This document shows, in pieces, positions 54,890-64,000 of a stretch of 64,000 nt of DNA. The notes under the pieces are model-generated. The model saw nothing but the letters and a program-made list of their open reading frames with translations, was not told the DNA's origin and did not search any database. Source of the DNA: Arenibacter sp. F26102. Its GTDB lineage: Bacteria > Bacteroidota > Bacteroidia > Flavobacteriales > Flavobacteriaceae. Position 1 is the first letter of the stretch; each line of letters starts with the position of its first letter. The translations under genes and the position numbers were made by a program. Location of the stretch: NCBI RefSeq assembly GCF_023015865.1, contig NZ_JALKBC010000009.1, forward strand, positions 124,001 to 188,000. The letters run 5' to 3'.

Positions 54890-56914
54890 ATGAGTTCGGA
54901 CAAGAATTTGGACAAAGGATTTCACGAAAAATCAATGGGGGGTGCTCTAGTCGAGCAACTTACCAAAGAAATTGAGGTGCACTTAAACAACGATCAATTT
55001 GGGGTGGATAGTCTTGCCCAAGCGGTGGGAATGAGCCGTTCTAGTCTACATCGAAAACTGCACAAAATATTAGGTGTCTCTACAAGCCAATTTATCAGGG
55101 AATATAGATTAAAGAGGGCTTTGGAGCTGCTAAGAGAGGAAAATGTTACAGCCTCAGAAGTAGCTTATCGGGTGGGTTTCAGTAGTGCCACCTACTTCAG
55201 TACCTCTTTCCATAAGTTTTACGGGTACACCCCAGGGGAGGTAAAATCTAGAGACGCCAGTGTGGGCGTTGAGAGTAAGGAACCATCCAATACCGCAACA
55301 GGCCAAAGGTTGCTCTCCGATGTGGACCTATCAAAAAAACAAAAAGGAAGCTATAAAAAACCATTGATCTTGTCGGTTTTGTTAGTAGCAATAGTATCAG
55401 CAGCCTTATTTCTTAATAGTACTACTTCAAAGAAAAATGTTGAAACCAAAGGCATGGAAAACCTGATTTTAGAAAAATCCATTGCCGTACTGCCCTTTAA
55501 GAATTGGACGGGAGATCCAAATCTGGAATATATTAGTGATGGAATGACAGATGCCGTTATCTCTAGACTCACCAAAATTAATTCTATTGATAAAGTTATT
55601 CCCTTTACATCTACTATAAAATACAAAGAATCGAATAGGTCTACCCAAGAAATAGCTACAGAATTGGGGGTGACAAACCTCTTGCAGGGCAATCTTCAGA
55701 TTTCAGGTGACCAAATCAAAATAAACCTGCAAATGATAGACAGTCGTACGAATGATCATTTGTGGTCGGAAGAATACGTAAGGGAATGGAGAAGTGACGA
55801 AATTTTTAAAATGCAGACAGAGGTGGTAGAAGGTATTGCCGCCAACATGAATGCTGATATTGCCGAAAATGAGCTTGATAATATTCAAAAAGTGCCTACA
55901 AAAAGCAAACAGGCCTACTCCTATTACCTGCAAGCCGAGTTTCAAATGAATAAGGCCAATGAACTATCGTACTCCAATGCTATTGCCTTATATGAAAAAG
56001 CTATCGCCATAGACCCTAATTTCGTGGAAGCCTATAGAGGGCAGGCTATAGTATGGAGCTTCGGAGGATTGGTCTGGGGTATATATGATGAACAAGAAGC
56101 TTGGAGTAATGCGAAAAAATTACTGGAAAAGGCACTGAAATTAGATCCTACCAATAAGGAAGTGGAAGAAGAATTATACAGCGGGTATTTTTTTTACGAT
56201 TGGCGTTTTGAAGAGGTAGAGAAATATTACCAACGAATTTTGAAGGATTCCTTCATAGACAATACACCCGCTATCAATGCGGATTATGCTATAAAAACAG
56301 GAAGGTATCAAAATGCTCTCAATGCAATGAATGAAGTTATTTTGACCGATTCATCAATTGGCTTTCTTTTCAGCTTCAAGGCAGAAGCCTTGTTTTTTCT
56401 TGGAAAAACCGAAGAAGCATTGGAGCTCTTAAACAATACCTATTCTTTACATAGTGATAATTGGTTTTACCTAAGGGAGTCCGCTAAACTTAATTACTAT
56501 CTAAAGGAATATCAAAATTCAAAAAAACAACTTCATAAATTACTGACCCAATTCCCGGATTATCCACCAATTTTGATGTGGCTTAATGCCGTCTATGCCC
56601 AAATGGATGGCAATACTGTAGATGCTTCCAAATATTTGGCGGAGTTGGAAAGCAAGTATGAAAATCGCTCTTCTGGTAGCCCAGCATGGTTTATAGCACT
56701 ATTTTATAGTACTCAAAAAAATTATGAGAAGACCTTTGAATGGCTACAAAGATCGTACGAGAGGCATGAGGTAGAAATGACATGGTTAAGGGAAGAGCCA
56801 CTTCTTGCCCCTCTAAGAAGCGATCCACGATACATAAGTCTTTATGATAAAGTTGGATTTTCAGGAATAGGGATACCCATTAAAACTTTTTCAGATAGTA
56901 ATAGCTCCAACTAA
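54890..56914 (+). CDS. membrane-spanning regulator: AraC HTH, TM helix, TolB-like domain, TPR
   Basis: The 674-aa protein has an N-terminal AraC-type DNA-binding domain (about 20-118; SLAQAVGMSRSSLHRKLHK and VAYRVGFSSATYFSTSFHKFYG), one membrane helix (about 158-176), a FlgO/TolB-N-like domain (SIAVLPFKNWTGDPNLEYISDGMTDAVI..., about 197-330) and a TPR region (EFQMNKANELSYSNAIALYEKAIAIDPNFVEAY onward). The layout is like CadC/ToxR: cytosolic DNA binding with a periplasmic sensor. The target genes are unknown; the divergent arrangement is absent, so the next gene (methyltransferase) is a candidate. Confidence 0.9.
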   Translation: MSSDKNLDKGFHEKSMGGALVEQLTKEIEVHLNNDQFGVDSLAQAVGMSRSSLHRKLHKILGVSTSQFIREYRLKRALELLREENVTASEVAYRVGFSSATYFSTSFHKFYGYTPGEVKSRDASVGVESKEPSNTATGQRLLSDVDLSKKQKGSYKKPLILSVLLVAIVSAALFLNSTTSKKNVETKGMENLILEKSIAVLPFKNWTGDPNLEYISDGMTDAVISRLTKINSIDKVIPFTSTIKYKESNRSTQEIATELGVTNLLQGNLQISGDQIKINLQMIDSRTNDHLWSEEYVREWRSDEIFKMQTEVVEGIAANMNADIAENELDNIQKVPTKSKQAYSYYLQAEFQMNKANELSYSNAIALYEKAIAIDPNFVEAYRGQAIVWSFGGLVWGIYDEQEAWSNAKKLLEKALKLDPTNKEVEEELYSGYFFYDWRFEEVEKYYQRILKDSFIDNTPAINADYAIKTGRYQNALNAMNEVILTDSSIGFLFSFKAEALFFLGKTEEALELLNNTYSLHSDNWFYLRESAKLNYYLKEYQNSKKQLHKLLTQFPDYPPILMWLNAVYAQMDGNTVDASKYLAELESKYENRSSGSPAWFIALFYSTQKNYEKTFEWLQRSYERHEVEMTWLREEPLLAPLRSDPRYISLYDKVGFSGIGIPIKTFSDSNSSN

Positions 56915-57187
56915 GCATTTCATCATTTTTTAAAGGTTGCGCACCATAATTTAAAGGCCTGACCAAAAAATTAACAAGTTTGCATCATAGCTGTTAAGCA
57001 GCGCTTTACGTTTATACCCATCTTTGATAACATCAATTTTGAGGTATAGGATAAATAGTCTGTTGTACGGAAATACTCCCTCCATATGCAGTAATATTGA
57101 AACCCTCCCCGTACAGTCTTTTTAACCTTAAAGTAAACTTTAGTTCCCCTTCATAATTAAATTAATTATTCACTTAAAATTAGAATC

Positions 57188-58243
57188 ATGGAATTAAATG
57201 AAGCAAAATTAAACGAGTTACTGGGAAAAGTAGTTACTGAAATGGGAGCTGCTGCCAATGGACCCTTAATCTTATTGGGGGATAAATTGGGACTTTTCAA
57301 ATCATTGGCGGCATCGGGGCCAATGAATTCGACCGAATTGGCCGATGAAACAAATACGGCGGAAAGATATGTCCGCGAATGGCTATCGGCTCAGGCGGCA
57401 TCGGGGTATGTAAGTTATGATGCCACTACCAGTAGCTTTTCAATGACCCCGGAACAGGCGGCTGTTTTTGGCGATGAAAAAAGTCCTGTATTTATGACCG
57501 GGGCATTTTATGCAATTACATCGGTCTACAATGATGCACCCAAGATGGAAAAAGCTTTTAAATCAGGTGAAGGGGTCGCTTGGGGCGATCACAGCACTTG
57601 TTTGTTCTGCGGTACCGAAAAATTCTTCAGTCCATCCTATGAGAATAATTTGGTGAATCACTGGATTCCATCTTTGGATGGTGTAGAGGCCAAATTAAAG
57701 AATGGGGCCAAGGTAGCGGATATAGGCTGTGGCCATGCCGCGTCTACTATCATTATGGCCAAGGCTTATCCCAATTCCACTTTTATTGGATATGATTATC
57801 ATCCTAAATCTATAGAACATGCTAGGGAAAGCGCCGCCGCCGCCGGGTTGGACAATATTTCTTTTGAAGTGGCCCTGGCCAAAGATTTTCCAGGCAGCGA
57901 TTATGATTTTATAGCCTTCTTCGATTGCCTGCATGATATGGGCGATCCCATAGGTGCCTGTGCCCACGTAAAAAAAGCCTTAAAACCGGATGGGACCTGT
58001 ATGATCGTGGAACCTTTTGCAAATGATACTTTAGAGGAAAACCTAAACCCTGTAGGGAGGGCATTTTATGCATTTTCCACTACACTGTGTACACCCTGTT
58101 CCTTAAACCAGGAGGTAGGTCTAGCCCTAGGTGCACAGGCAGGGGAAAAACGCTTACGGGAAGTTGCTACAGCAGGAGGGTTTAGTAGATTTAGAAGGGC
58201 TACGGAAACGCCTTTTAATTTGATTTTGGAGGCAAGGGCATAG
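57188..58243 (+). CDS. class I SAM-dependent methyltransferase with winged-helix N-terminus
   Basis: The 351-aa protein has an N-terminal winged-helix-like domain (STELADETNTAERYVREWLSAQAASGYVSYD), as in Rv2258c-type methyltransferases, and a Rossmann domain with VADIGCGHAASTIIMAKAYP (about 174) and FIGYDYHPKSIEHAR, then IAFFDCLHDMGDP. The C-terminus has conserved Cys residues (TTLCTPCSLNQ). A small-molecule substrate is likely; none is indicated by the neighbours. Confidence 0.9.
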   Translation: MELNEAKLNELLGKVVTEMGAAANGPLILLGDKLGLFKSLAASGPMNSTELADETNTAERYVREWLSAQAASGYVSYDATTSSFSMTPEQAAVFGDEKSPVFMTGAFYAITSVYNDAPKMEKAFKSGEGVAWGDHSTCLFCGTEKFFSPSYENNLVNHWIPSLDGVEAKLKNGAKVADIGCGHAASTIIMAKAYPNSTFIGYDYHPKSIEHARESAAAAGLDNISFEVALAKDFPGSDYDFIAFFDCLHDMGDPIGACAHVKKALKPDGTCMIVEPFANDTLEENLNPVGRAFYAFSTTLCTPCSLNQEVGLALGAQAGEKRLREVATAGGFSRFRRATETPFNLILEARA

Positions 58244-58301
58244 ATCTTTTTATTCTTGCTCTGAGATGCAACCATTTTGATTTTATGCTGAAAAGGAATA
58301 A

Positions 58302-58493
58302 AACAATCCTTATTTGCAAACTGCCGTTTATGGCGATGTGGCCAATTTAACCTTTCACTCGGATTTTCATTTAAAATTTGGAGAGGAACCAGTAATGGTT
58401 AATGACCAAATAACCTTGTTATTCGTCAAGACGGATAATGGATGGAAAATGGTTCACGAGCATCATTCACCCTTGGCAAAAGAGGATAGTTAA
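58302..58493 (+). pseudogene. remnant of a SnoaL_3/NTF2-like protein (C-terminal part)
   Basis: The frame after TAA 58299-58301 reads YGDVANLTFHSDFHLKFGEE, then VNDQITLLFVKTDNGWKMVHEHHS to TAA at 58491-58493. The GDVA...VKTDNGWKMVHEHHS end is characteristic of SnoaL_3/DUF4440-type proteins, which are normally about 120-140 aa; the first half is missing and no start codon stands before it in frame. Confidence 0.7.
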
Positions 58494-58666
58494 AAGAGCG
58501 CCATAATATTAAATATAGACAAGTGCTTGGGCTATTTCCATTTTATATACCATCTGTACAAACATTTATTCACAACGGTGGGGAATCTATATTTTCATTT
58601 CCCCACCTATTATTATAATCTTAAAGGATCCAAAGCACTAACTCAAAGTCGATTACCTCAGAGCAA

Positions 58667-58710
58667 GCCTGTCTGCCGACAAAGGCAGGCCTGTCTGCCG
58701 ATAAAGGCAG
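58667..58710. repeat. 22-bp tandem repeat, two copies
   Basis: GCCTGTCTGCCGACAAAGGCAG at 58667-58688 is followed directly by a copy with one change (GATAAAGGC) at 58689-58710. Each copy contains CTGCC and GGCAG arms that form a small hairpin. The GC content is far above the surroundings, and similar CCTGTCTGCCG sequences are dispersed in flavobacterial genomes. Confidence 0.75.
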
Positions 58711-58792
58711 GCTCATGAGGCATCGGAAGGAAATCACAGATAACATTTCGACAAAACGTCAGGGCCTTCAAATCTCACTTAGTGGGTAAATA

Positions 58793-61235
58793 ATGAAAAT
58801 TACATACACAATGCGTCAACTCAATTATTATAGTTTAGTAGTGGTTCTTCTGCTTATGGGAGCAGGACAGGTCTTATGTGGACAGAACGCTACGCTGGCA
58901 GGCAATGTTTATGATGAAAATAAAGAGGCAATGCCTTTCGCACATGTACTTCTTTTACAACAACAGGATTCTGTTTTGGTGAAGGGCGTAACCACCGATA
59001 CCATGGGGGGGGTTTGTTGTGGAAGGAATATCAATTGGTAATTATATACTTAATATTTCCCTCTTGGGATATGAACCTTACTGTAGATCTATAGCACTTA
59101 ACGATTTAAAAGAGCATACTAGGTGGAATATCCAATTATCACCTATGAGCCAACAGTTACAAGGCGTTCAGGTGGTTGGGCGTAAGGCCTTATTCCAGCA
59201 AATGAGCGATAGGTTAATATTGAATGTGGGGTCCTTGCCTGCCTTTAGTGGTAATAATGCCCTGCAAGTGCTTCAAAAGGCACCTGGGGTCATTGTTCAG
59301 GAGAATTCGAACAGCATTAGTCTAAACAATAAGGGTGAGGTGCTGATTATGATAAACGATAGGGTCTCGCGCGTACCCAAGAGTAACTTGATACAGCAAT
59401 TAAAGGGAATGCGGGCAGAAAGCATTGATCGTATTGAACTCATTCATCAGCCCTCGGCAAAATATGATGCTGATAATGCCGCCGGTATTATCCATATTGT
59501 CATGAAGGAAAATAATCATTATGGTTTTAATGGTAACGCTAGTTTTACCGCTGGTATTGGGCAAAGGGAAAAATTCAACGGAAGTACCGACTTTAATTAT
59601 CGCAATAACAGTTTGAATATTTATGGCAATGCCACTGGCTTTCATAGCAGATCGCCCCAGTTATTGATAAATCATTTTAGGGAATATGAATATGAGGGCG
59701 ATTATTACTATTACGAGAACAAGTTGAAATTTGAAAACCCTACCAGCAATTCATTGGGCTTTACATTGGGGGCCGATTTTGAAATTGACAAAAACAACAT
59801 TGTAGGGGGTCTTTTTGGGTATTCCAAAAATAATGCACTGGGCCATGATTATACTAGTAGATCAAGTGGTTCAATAAATTCGGTGCCCAATACCGATTCA
59901 GAATTCCTCCTTGATGTTGACAATCCTAACAGCAACACCTTTATAAACCTAAACTATTTTCGAAAAATAGGGGCTAATGCTTCTTTAAATATCGATGTGG
60001 ATAGGGTAACATTGGATGTGCAAAATTCTTCCGAACTTTCCAATCTTGATCCTTCGGAAGCTATTGAAAGAACAGAAGTTGATCGTGAATCACAATTTGA
60101 AATCAAAACGGCAAAGGCCGATTTTGAATGGGAGACGGAAGCGGGCAACAAATGGGAAACAGGTCTTAAAGGCACTTTTAATAACTCCAATACCCAATCA
60201 CAAATTCGGAATAGATCATCCGGTGTTTGGGAAGTGGACGAAGCTTTTACAATGAACGATGATATTGCAGAAAAGGTCTTGGCAGCCTATGCCTCGTTTC
60301 AAAGACAATGGAACGGGAAATGGGAAAGTAATCTGGGCCTTAGACTGGAGCACTATAATTATGAACTTGACGATACCGTTGGAGAGAAAGACTTTAACGT
60401 TACTTACAATAATATTTTTCCGGTCGTAAGGACCAGCTACGCTATAGATTCAACCAAGTCGCTGACTTTATCCTTTAACCGCCGTATTGAGCGGCCGTCT
60501 TTTTTTAGTCTGGCAGGTTACTACGTTTTAATAGACCCGTCGTTATTCGCCAGTTCAAATACGCGGATTAGGCCATCGTTTACCAATGCGGTCAGGCTTG
60601 CATATAACCAAGGTTCTTTTTTGATCTCGATGGAAATAAATAGGACCAAGGGCGCCATCGCTTTCTATAACACGGTTGATAAGGAAAAGAATCTGCAGAC
60701 AAGTATCCCTATTAATTTTGATCAAATGAACGGATTCCTGTTAAATATGAGCTTCCCGATAAAAATTAGTAAAATGTGGAAAATGAATTGGAATTTGGAT
60801 GGTGCCTACAAAAAGGTAAAAGATGCCTCTAATCGGCCCCTGCCTTTTGAAAAAGGACTATTTACTGTTACAGCTCAGTTGGCCAATGTTTTTGAACTAG
60901 GTAATTCATGGACCGCCAACATAGATGGTAGGTATATGAGTCCGTACATATCCGGAGACCAAGAGCAGTACGTGCAACATTACGTAAACTTCGGGATCAG
61001 CAAAAAATTCAAGAACGAAAGTACCCTTACCTTCAGTGTACAGGATATCACTGCCACCAGCGGCATCATCGAATGGGAATATAATCAGCCGGAACTGGGT
61101 ATAAAGACCTATGGCGACAACGACTGGTCCGAAAGGGTATTTCAACTAACCTATTCTTTTCCCTTCGGGAATAAAAAAGTAAAAGAAACAAGAAAACGGC
61201 AAACGGGATCCCAAGAGGAGCGCAATCGGATGTAA
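58793..61235 (+). pseudogene. outer-membrane beta-barrel receptor, frame broken at a G8 tract (possibly phase-variable)
   Basis: The first frame (58793-59041) encodes a signal peptide (YYSLVVVLLLMGAGQVLCG) and the start of a carboxypeptidase-like plug (ATLAGNVYDENKEAMPFAHVLLLQQ), then goes wrong after TTDTMGG. With seven instead of eight G at 59005-59012 it would read on as MGGFVVEGISIGNYILNISL and join the second frame, which runs to 61235. That part has a TonB-plug-like region (LQVLQKAPGVIVQENSNSISLNNKGEVLIMINDR) and an outer-membrane beta-barrel of the OMP_b-brl_3 type. The downstream coding region is intact. Slipped-strand switching, mutation or sequencing error can all explain the break. 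Confidence 0.88.
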
Positions 61236-61497
61236 ACATATCTAAATGGATAATTTTATATTTAGAGTAGGCATCCTACAAAGAGTGAATAATTATCAAA
61301 GTAGAATAATTGAAATCCAGTAAAATCAATCTTAAATTCATTTAAGTTTTGAATCAAATTAAAAGGCTTCAAAAAATGGGTCTGGAATTGTCAGGTAAGT
61401 AAGTTAATACTCAGGGTTTGCTCCTAATTACCAGCCCATAAACTGACTAATGTAGCCATGGTTTAACCTTTTACCTTGCCATATTGTTCGGTTCCCT

Positions 61498-63348
61498 TTA
61501 ATTAATGTTAAGTCCCCATTTATTCACCAAGTTCATGGCAGCCCTATAATTGTATTGATTGCGATCTAAGGTCTTCATTCGCTTTAGTGTATTCACTACC
61601 TCTTCTTTTAATAATTGGCTGTTGTCATCAATTAAATAAATAGAATTCATGGCCTGTGTTTGTGCAAATTCCCTGTCGGTTTTTAAGGCCCTTAAGAAGC
61701 CTTCATAAGCTTCTTCTTTTTCACCAAGTCTATACAGCGATTCTGCGGCTACCACTGCTACACTCACCGAAGGGTCGTCAATGGCCTTTTTTAAAGCGGC
61801 GATTTCAGATTTTCCTTTTTCCCCAAGAAGGAGTAAACCCGTTGCACCCCAATAACGAATTGCCGATTCTTTGGATTTAAGGAATTCTACCATCTTTCGT
61901 TTATTTTCAATTTTCCCAAATGAGGCAAGCTCTGCTGCTTCAATGATTTCCTCAATAGGTACCTTACCACTTTGAAAGTAATCGAATATTGCCTGATCTT
62001 TTGCCCTTATTGTGCGCTCATCCTCTGGCATAAATCCGGTATCCTTAATATTAGTCAACCACATGCTGTTGGCTGCTCGCATTTCCTCTAAAATATCGGC
62101 GTATTTAGGGTCTTTGGCCAGGTTGTTTATTTCCCAGGGATCGTTGTCCGTGTCGTACAATTCCTCCACAGGTTTTGTATTCCAATAGGCACTCTGAATT
62201 TCGTTGCATTCACCATTCTCATAGGCTGTTTGCCATGATTGCAATGACTTGGCCCGGAACAAATACTCTATTGGCAAGGCATAAATTCGGTGTGGCATGT
62301 AATTGTGGATATAACGGTATTTTTTACTTCTTACGGCCCTGCTCATATCATACCACTCGTCCATACGGTCACGGAACATATAGGCATATTTTGGATCTGG
62401 GCTTATATTTTCACCTAAGAACGCCTCACCTTGTAATTGTTCGGGCACATCAGCACCTACCAAATTTAATAATGTGGGATATAGATCAACAAAGCTGATC
62501 AAACGGTCTACTTTGGAATTAGGCTCTTTGGCAGGCCAGAATTTTTTATATTTTTCAGGAATCCGCACAATGAAGGGTACATGTGTACCTGTTTCGTATA
62601 CATATCGTTTGCTGCGCGCCAATACACCGCCATGGTCCGCGTAATAAATTACTATCGTATTATCGGCCATTCCTGAGTCTTCCAATTCTTTTAAGCGTTG
62701 GCCTACAAAAGCATCCATTTGCTGAATACGATCATAATACTGTGCCCAGTCGCGTTCCATATCGGGGGTACGCGGATGGTAAGGAGCAATAGGGACTTTT
62801 TTGGGATCGTGACTCAACTCACTTATGGGCAGTTGATCGTGTATTTTGCTTTCATGGGTAATGGTAGTATTAAAAATAGCGAACCAGGGTTTTCCCTTTG
62901 GCGCATTTTTATAATGGGCATCCGAACTACATTCATCCCATACTTCTTTATTTACATTGGTGTTATAGTCGGTTTTGACAGAATTGGTAGTATAATAGCC
63001 CAATTCCCGCATGGCCTCTACATGGAATTTTACCTGGCTTCCTCTGGGGTAATTACTTCTCATATTGGAATGGCCTCCCGAATTGGCATAGATTCCCGAG
63101 ATAATAGTGTTTCGTGCAGGAGCACAAACAGGGGCATTGGCATAGGCATGGGTGTACAAAAAACCTTCCCTCGCCAATTTGTCAAGATTGGGGGTATTGG
63201 CAAATTCATCTCCGTAACAACCCAGAAATGCGCTATTGTCCTCGCTGGTTATCCATAGAATATTTGGGAGATCCTGGGAATGTAGTTGGTTGATGCAAGC
63301 CATCGTACAAATACAGGCTATTAAAAGGTAAACGGGATGTTTTTTCAT
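61498..63348 (-). CDS. sulfatase (type I, formylglycine) with C-terminal helical-repeat domain
   Basis: The 616-aa protein has a signal peptide (PVYLLIACICTMACINQLHSQ) and a sulfatase fold: ILWITSEDNSAFLGCYGDEF with metal-binding Asp, the formylglycine site CAPAR at 75-79, YYADHGG and THVPFIVRIPEKY. After about residue 450 it has HEAT-like helical repeats (SFGKIENKRKMVEFLKSKESAIRYWGATGLLLLGEKGKSEIAALKKAIDDPSVSVAVVAAESLYRLGE). It removes sulfate esters from polysaccharides in the periplasm or outside. A maturase (anaerobic or FGE) is not in the window. It faces the receptor gene tail to tail. Confidence 0.93.
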   Translation of the reverse strand: MKKHPVYLLIACICTMACINQLHSQDLPNILWITSEDNSAFLGCYGDEFANTPNLDKLAREGFLYTHAYANAPVCAPARNTIISGIYANSGGHSNMRSNYPRGSQVKFHVEAMRELGYYTTNSVKTDYNTNVNKEVWDECSSDAHYKNAPKGKPWFAIFNTTITHESKIHDQLPISELSHDPKKVPIAPYHPRTPDMERDWAQYYDRIQQMDAFVGQRLKELEDSGMADNTIVIYYADHGGVLARSKRYVYETGTHVPFIVRIPEKYKKFWPAKEPNSKVDRLISFVDLYPTLLNLVGADVPEQLQGEAFLGENISPDPKYAYMFRDRMDEWYDMSRAVRSKKYRYIHNYMPHRIYALPIEYLFRAKSLQSWQTAYENGECNEIQSAYWNTKPVEELYDTDNDPWEINNLAKDPKYADILEEMRAANSMWLTNIKDTGFMPEDERTIRAKDQAIFDYFQSGKVPIEEIIEAAELASFGKIENKRKMVEFLKSKESAIRYWGATGLLLLGEKGKSEIAALKKAIDDPSVSVAVVAAESLYRLGEKEEAYEGFLRALKTDREFAQTQAMNSIYLIDDNSQLLKEEVVNTLKRMKTLDRNQYNYRAAMNLVNKWGLNIN

Positions 63349-64000
63349 TGGTAATGGGATGAGGATGTTGGATATTAAGGCATTAAATTAAGAAATAAAG
63401 TTCAGAGTAATATGGTGTGCCAAGGTCTGTATCCAACATCGTCGAAAAATTGCTTACTAATAAAAAGGTGGATTTTAGTTTTGGATGTTTTAAGTTAAGT
63501 CCGATACTTAGTTACTGCTTGAATAAAGGCAAACATCTTTTTTTAAAACTCGGTCTCTAAAAACTTTAGCTTAATAAAATGTTCTAAAAACTAAGTAATG
63601 GTTGATCCATGGCAAGTAGGCCGCCGGGAAAGTTTACCAAACTGATATTCATCATTTTACATATAGGTTGCCATCAGTATCTTCGATTTATAATTGGTAC
63701 TCCAAGGAAAAGTCTATTCCCGTCATTTCATTCTAACATTGAGCGCTGCTTATCAAATTATCCAACCGCAATCTTGCAGGTAGCCATTTGAATGGAAAGA
63801 AAATTATTCTTTTGGATTTTGATACGAACGGATTCGCTCTTGACCCATTTGAAAAAGTCTTGGATGTTTTTAACGATGCAAGTTTTTTTACAGTCTCAAC
63901 ATCTGGATCTACCAAAGGCCATATAGCTTACTTTATCAATAATGAGCCAACTCCACAGCTTATTGTTGGGGACGCAGAATTGAACAGTTGGGCAGTTGCA
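63349..64000. other. window edge region with a gene fragment
   Basis: After the sulfatase promoter region, no gene is evident up to about 63742; a metallo-beta-lactamase-fold fragment follows to the edge. Nothing else is recognised. Confidence 0.5.
63743..64000 (+). pseudogene. metallo-beta-lactamase-fold fragment, probably degenerate
   Basis: After the in-frame TGA at 63740-63742 the frame reads SHLNGKKIILLDFDTNGF, then FFTVSTSGSTKGHIAYFI and PQLIVGDAEL to the edge. The TxGxTxGHIxYxI...GDAEL pattern is the second half of a lactonase-type MBL domain. The HxHxDH metal site should precede it, but the upstream 140 nt has stops in this frame and no such motif, so the N-terminus is lost or frameshifted; the rest lies beyond the window. 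Confidence 0.45.

Larger units (their letters stand above)
58244..58792. other. spacer with decayed gene and tandem repeat
   Basis: This 549-nt spacer holds a SnoaL/NTF2 remnant (58302-58493) and a 22-bp tandem repeat (58667-58710); the rest shows no gene. Confidence 0.6.

Noticed and set aside
58527-58718. 63-aa frame across the tandem repeat
   Set aside because: Its end is the translated repeat (VCRQRQACLPIKAGS) and the rest shows no protein features; a chance frame.
1-64000. tRNA, rRNA, CRISPR arrays, insertion sequences, prophage genes
   Set aside because: I looked for their typical sequences and found none that I could support.

Overview
The window looks like chromosomal DNA of a marine member of the Flavobacteriaceae (Bacteroidota), in or near the Zobellia/Maribacter/Arenibacter group. 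The evidence is a SusD-type lipoprotein, an outer-membrane beta-barrel receptor with a carboxypeptidase-like plug, an OmpA protein with thrombospondin type-3 repeats, a formylglycine sulfatase, AT-rich spacers, and promoters of the Bacteroidota form (TTTG, 19-20 nt, TAnnTTTG) without consistent Shine-Dalgarno sequences. I recognised no rRNA, tRNA, CRISPR array, prophage or intact insertion sequence. Region 1-13.9 kb is an accessory catabolic region. It holds the end of a susD gene, a surface phosphodiesterase of the NPP/alkaline phosphatase superfamily, a class III PLP enzyme, and a purple-acid-phosphatase-like gene broken by one stop codon. These are followed by a toxin-antitoxin pair, a 602-aa cysteine-rich protein I read as a divergent FMN barrel, a TauE/SafE exporter, a sodium:solute symporter, a HGSNAT/NagX-like membrane protein and an esterase. 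Region 14-41.2 kb is mostly housekeeping: ribE, pdxA, DUF177-rpmF-fabH-accB-accC (fatty-acid start module), a FAD oxidoreductase, a GreA-like protein, arfB, an ABC ATPase, prolyl oligopeptidase, asd, mscL, tdk-alr, rsmI plus a uracil-DNA glycosylase, sodA, an AddA-like helicase/nuclease, OmpA, an AddB-like nuclease and an SDR. Two nearly identical small-RNA-like units, each ending in its own terminator hairpin, lie between the glycosylase and sodA. Region 41.3-54.6 kb is a stress and envelope region: universal stress protein, a small HMA-like protein, deoC-deoD, DUF2267, DinB, DUF302, an OmpA lipoprotein, a flavodoxin-like protein, CDP-alcohol phosphotransferase, metallophosphoesterase, the Mla lipid transporter (mlaE-mlaF-mlaD), L,D-transpeptidase and a peroxiredoxin. 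Copies of a TGA-N6-TCA palindrome recur in front of these genes, which suggests one Crp/Fnr-type regulon. Region 54.9-64 kb is again accessory: an AraC-TM-TolB-TPR regulator, a methyltransferase, a decayed SnoaL/NTF2 gene, a 22-bp tandem repeat, a beta-barrel receptor whose frame is broken at a run of eight G (possible phase variation), a sulfatase with a helical-repeat tail and a fragment of a metallo-beta-lactamase-fold gene at the edge. The most interesting points are the twin small-RNA units near 31.4 kb, the palindrome regulon at 42-53 kb, the G8 tract at 59.0 kb, the SusD/phosphodiesterase/PLP-lyase locus and the 602-aa unknown enzyme.
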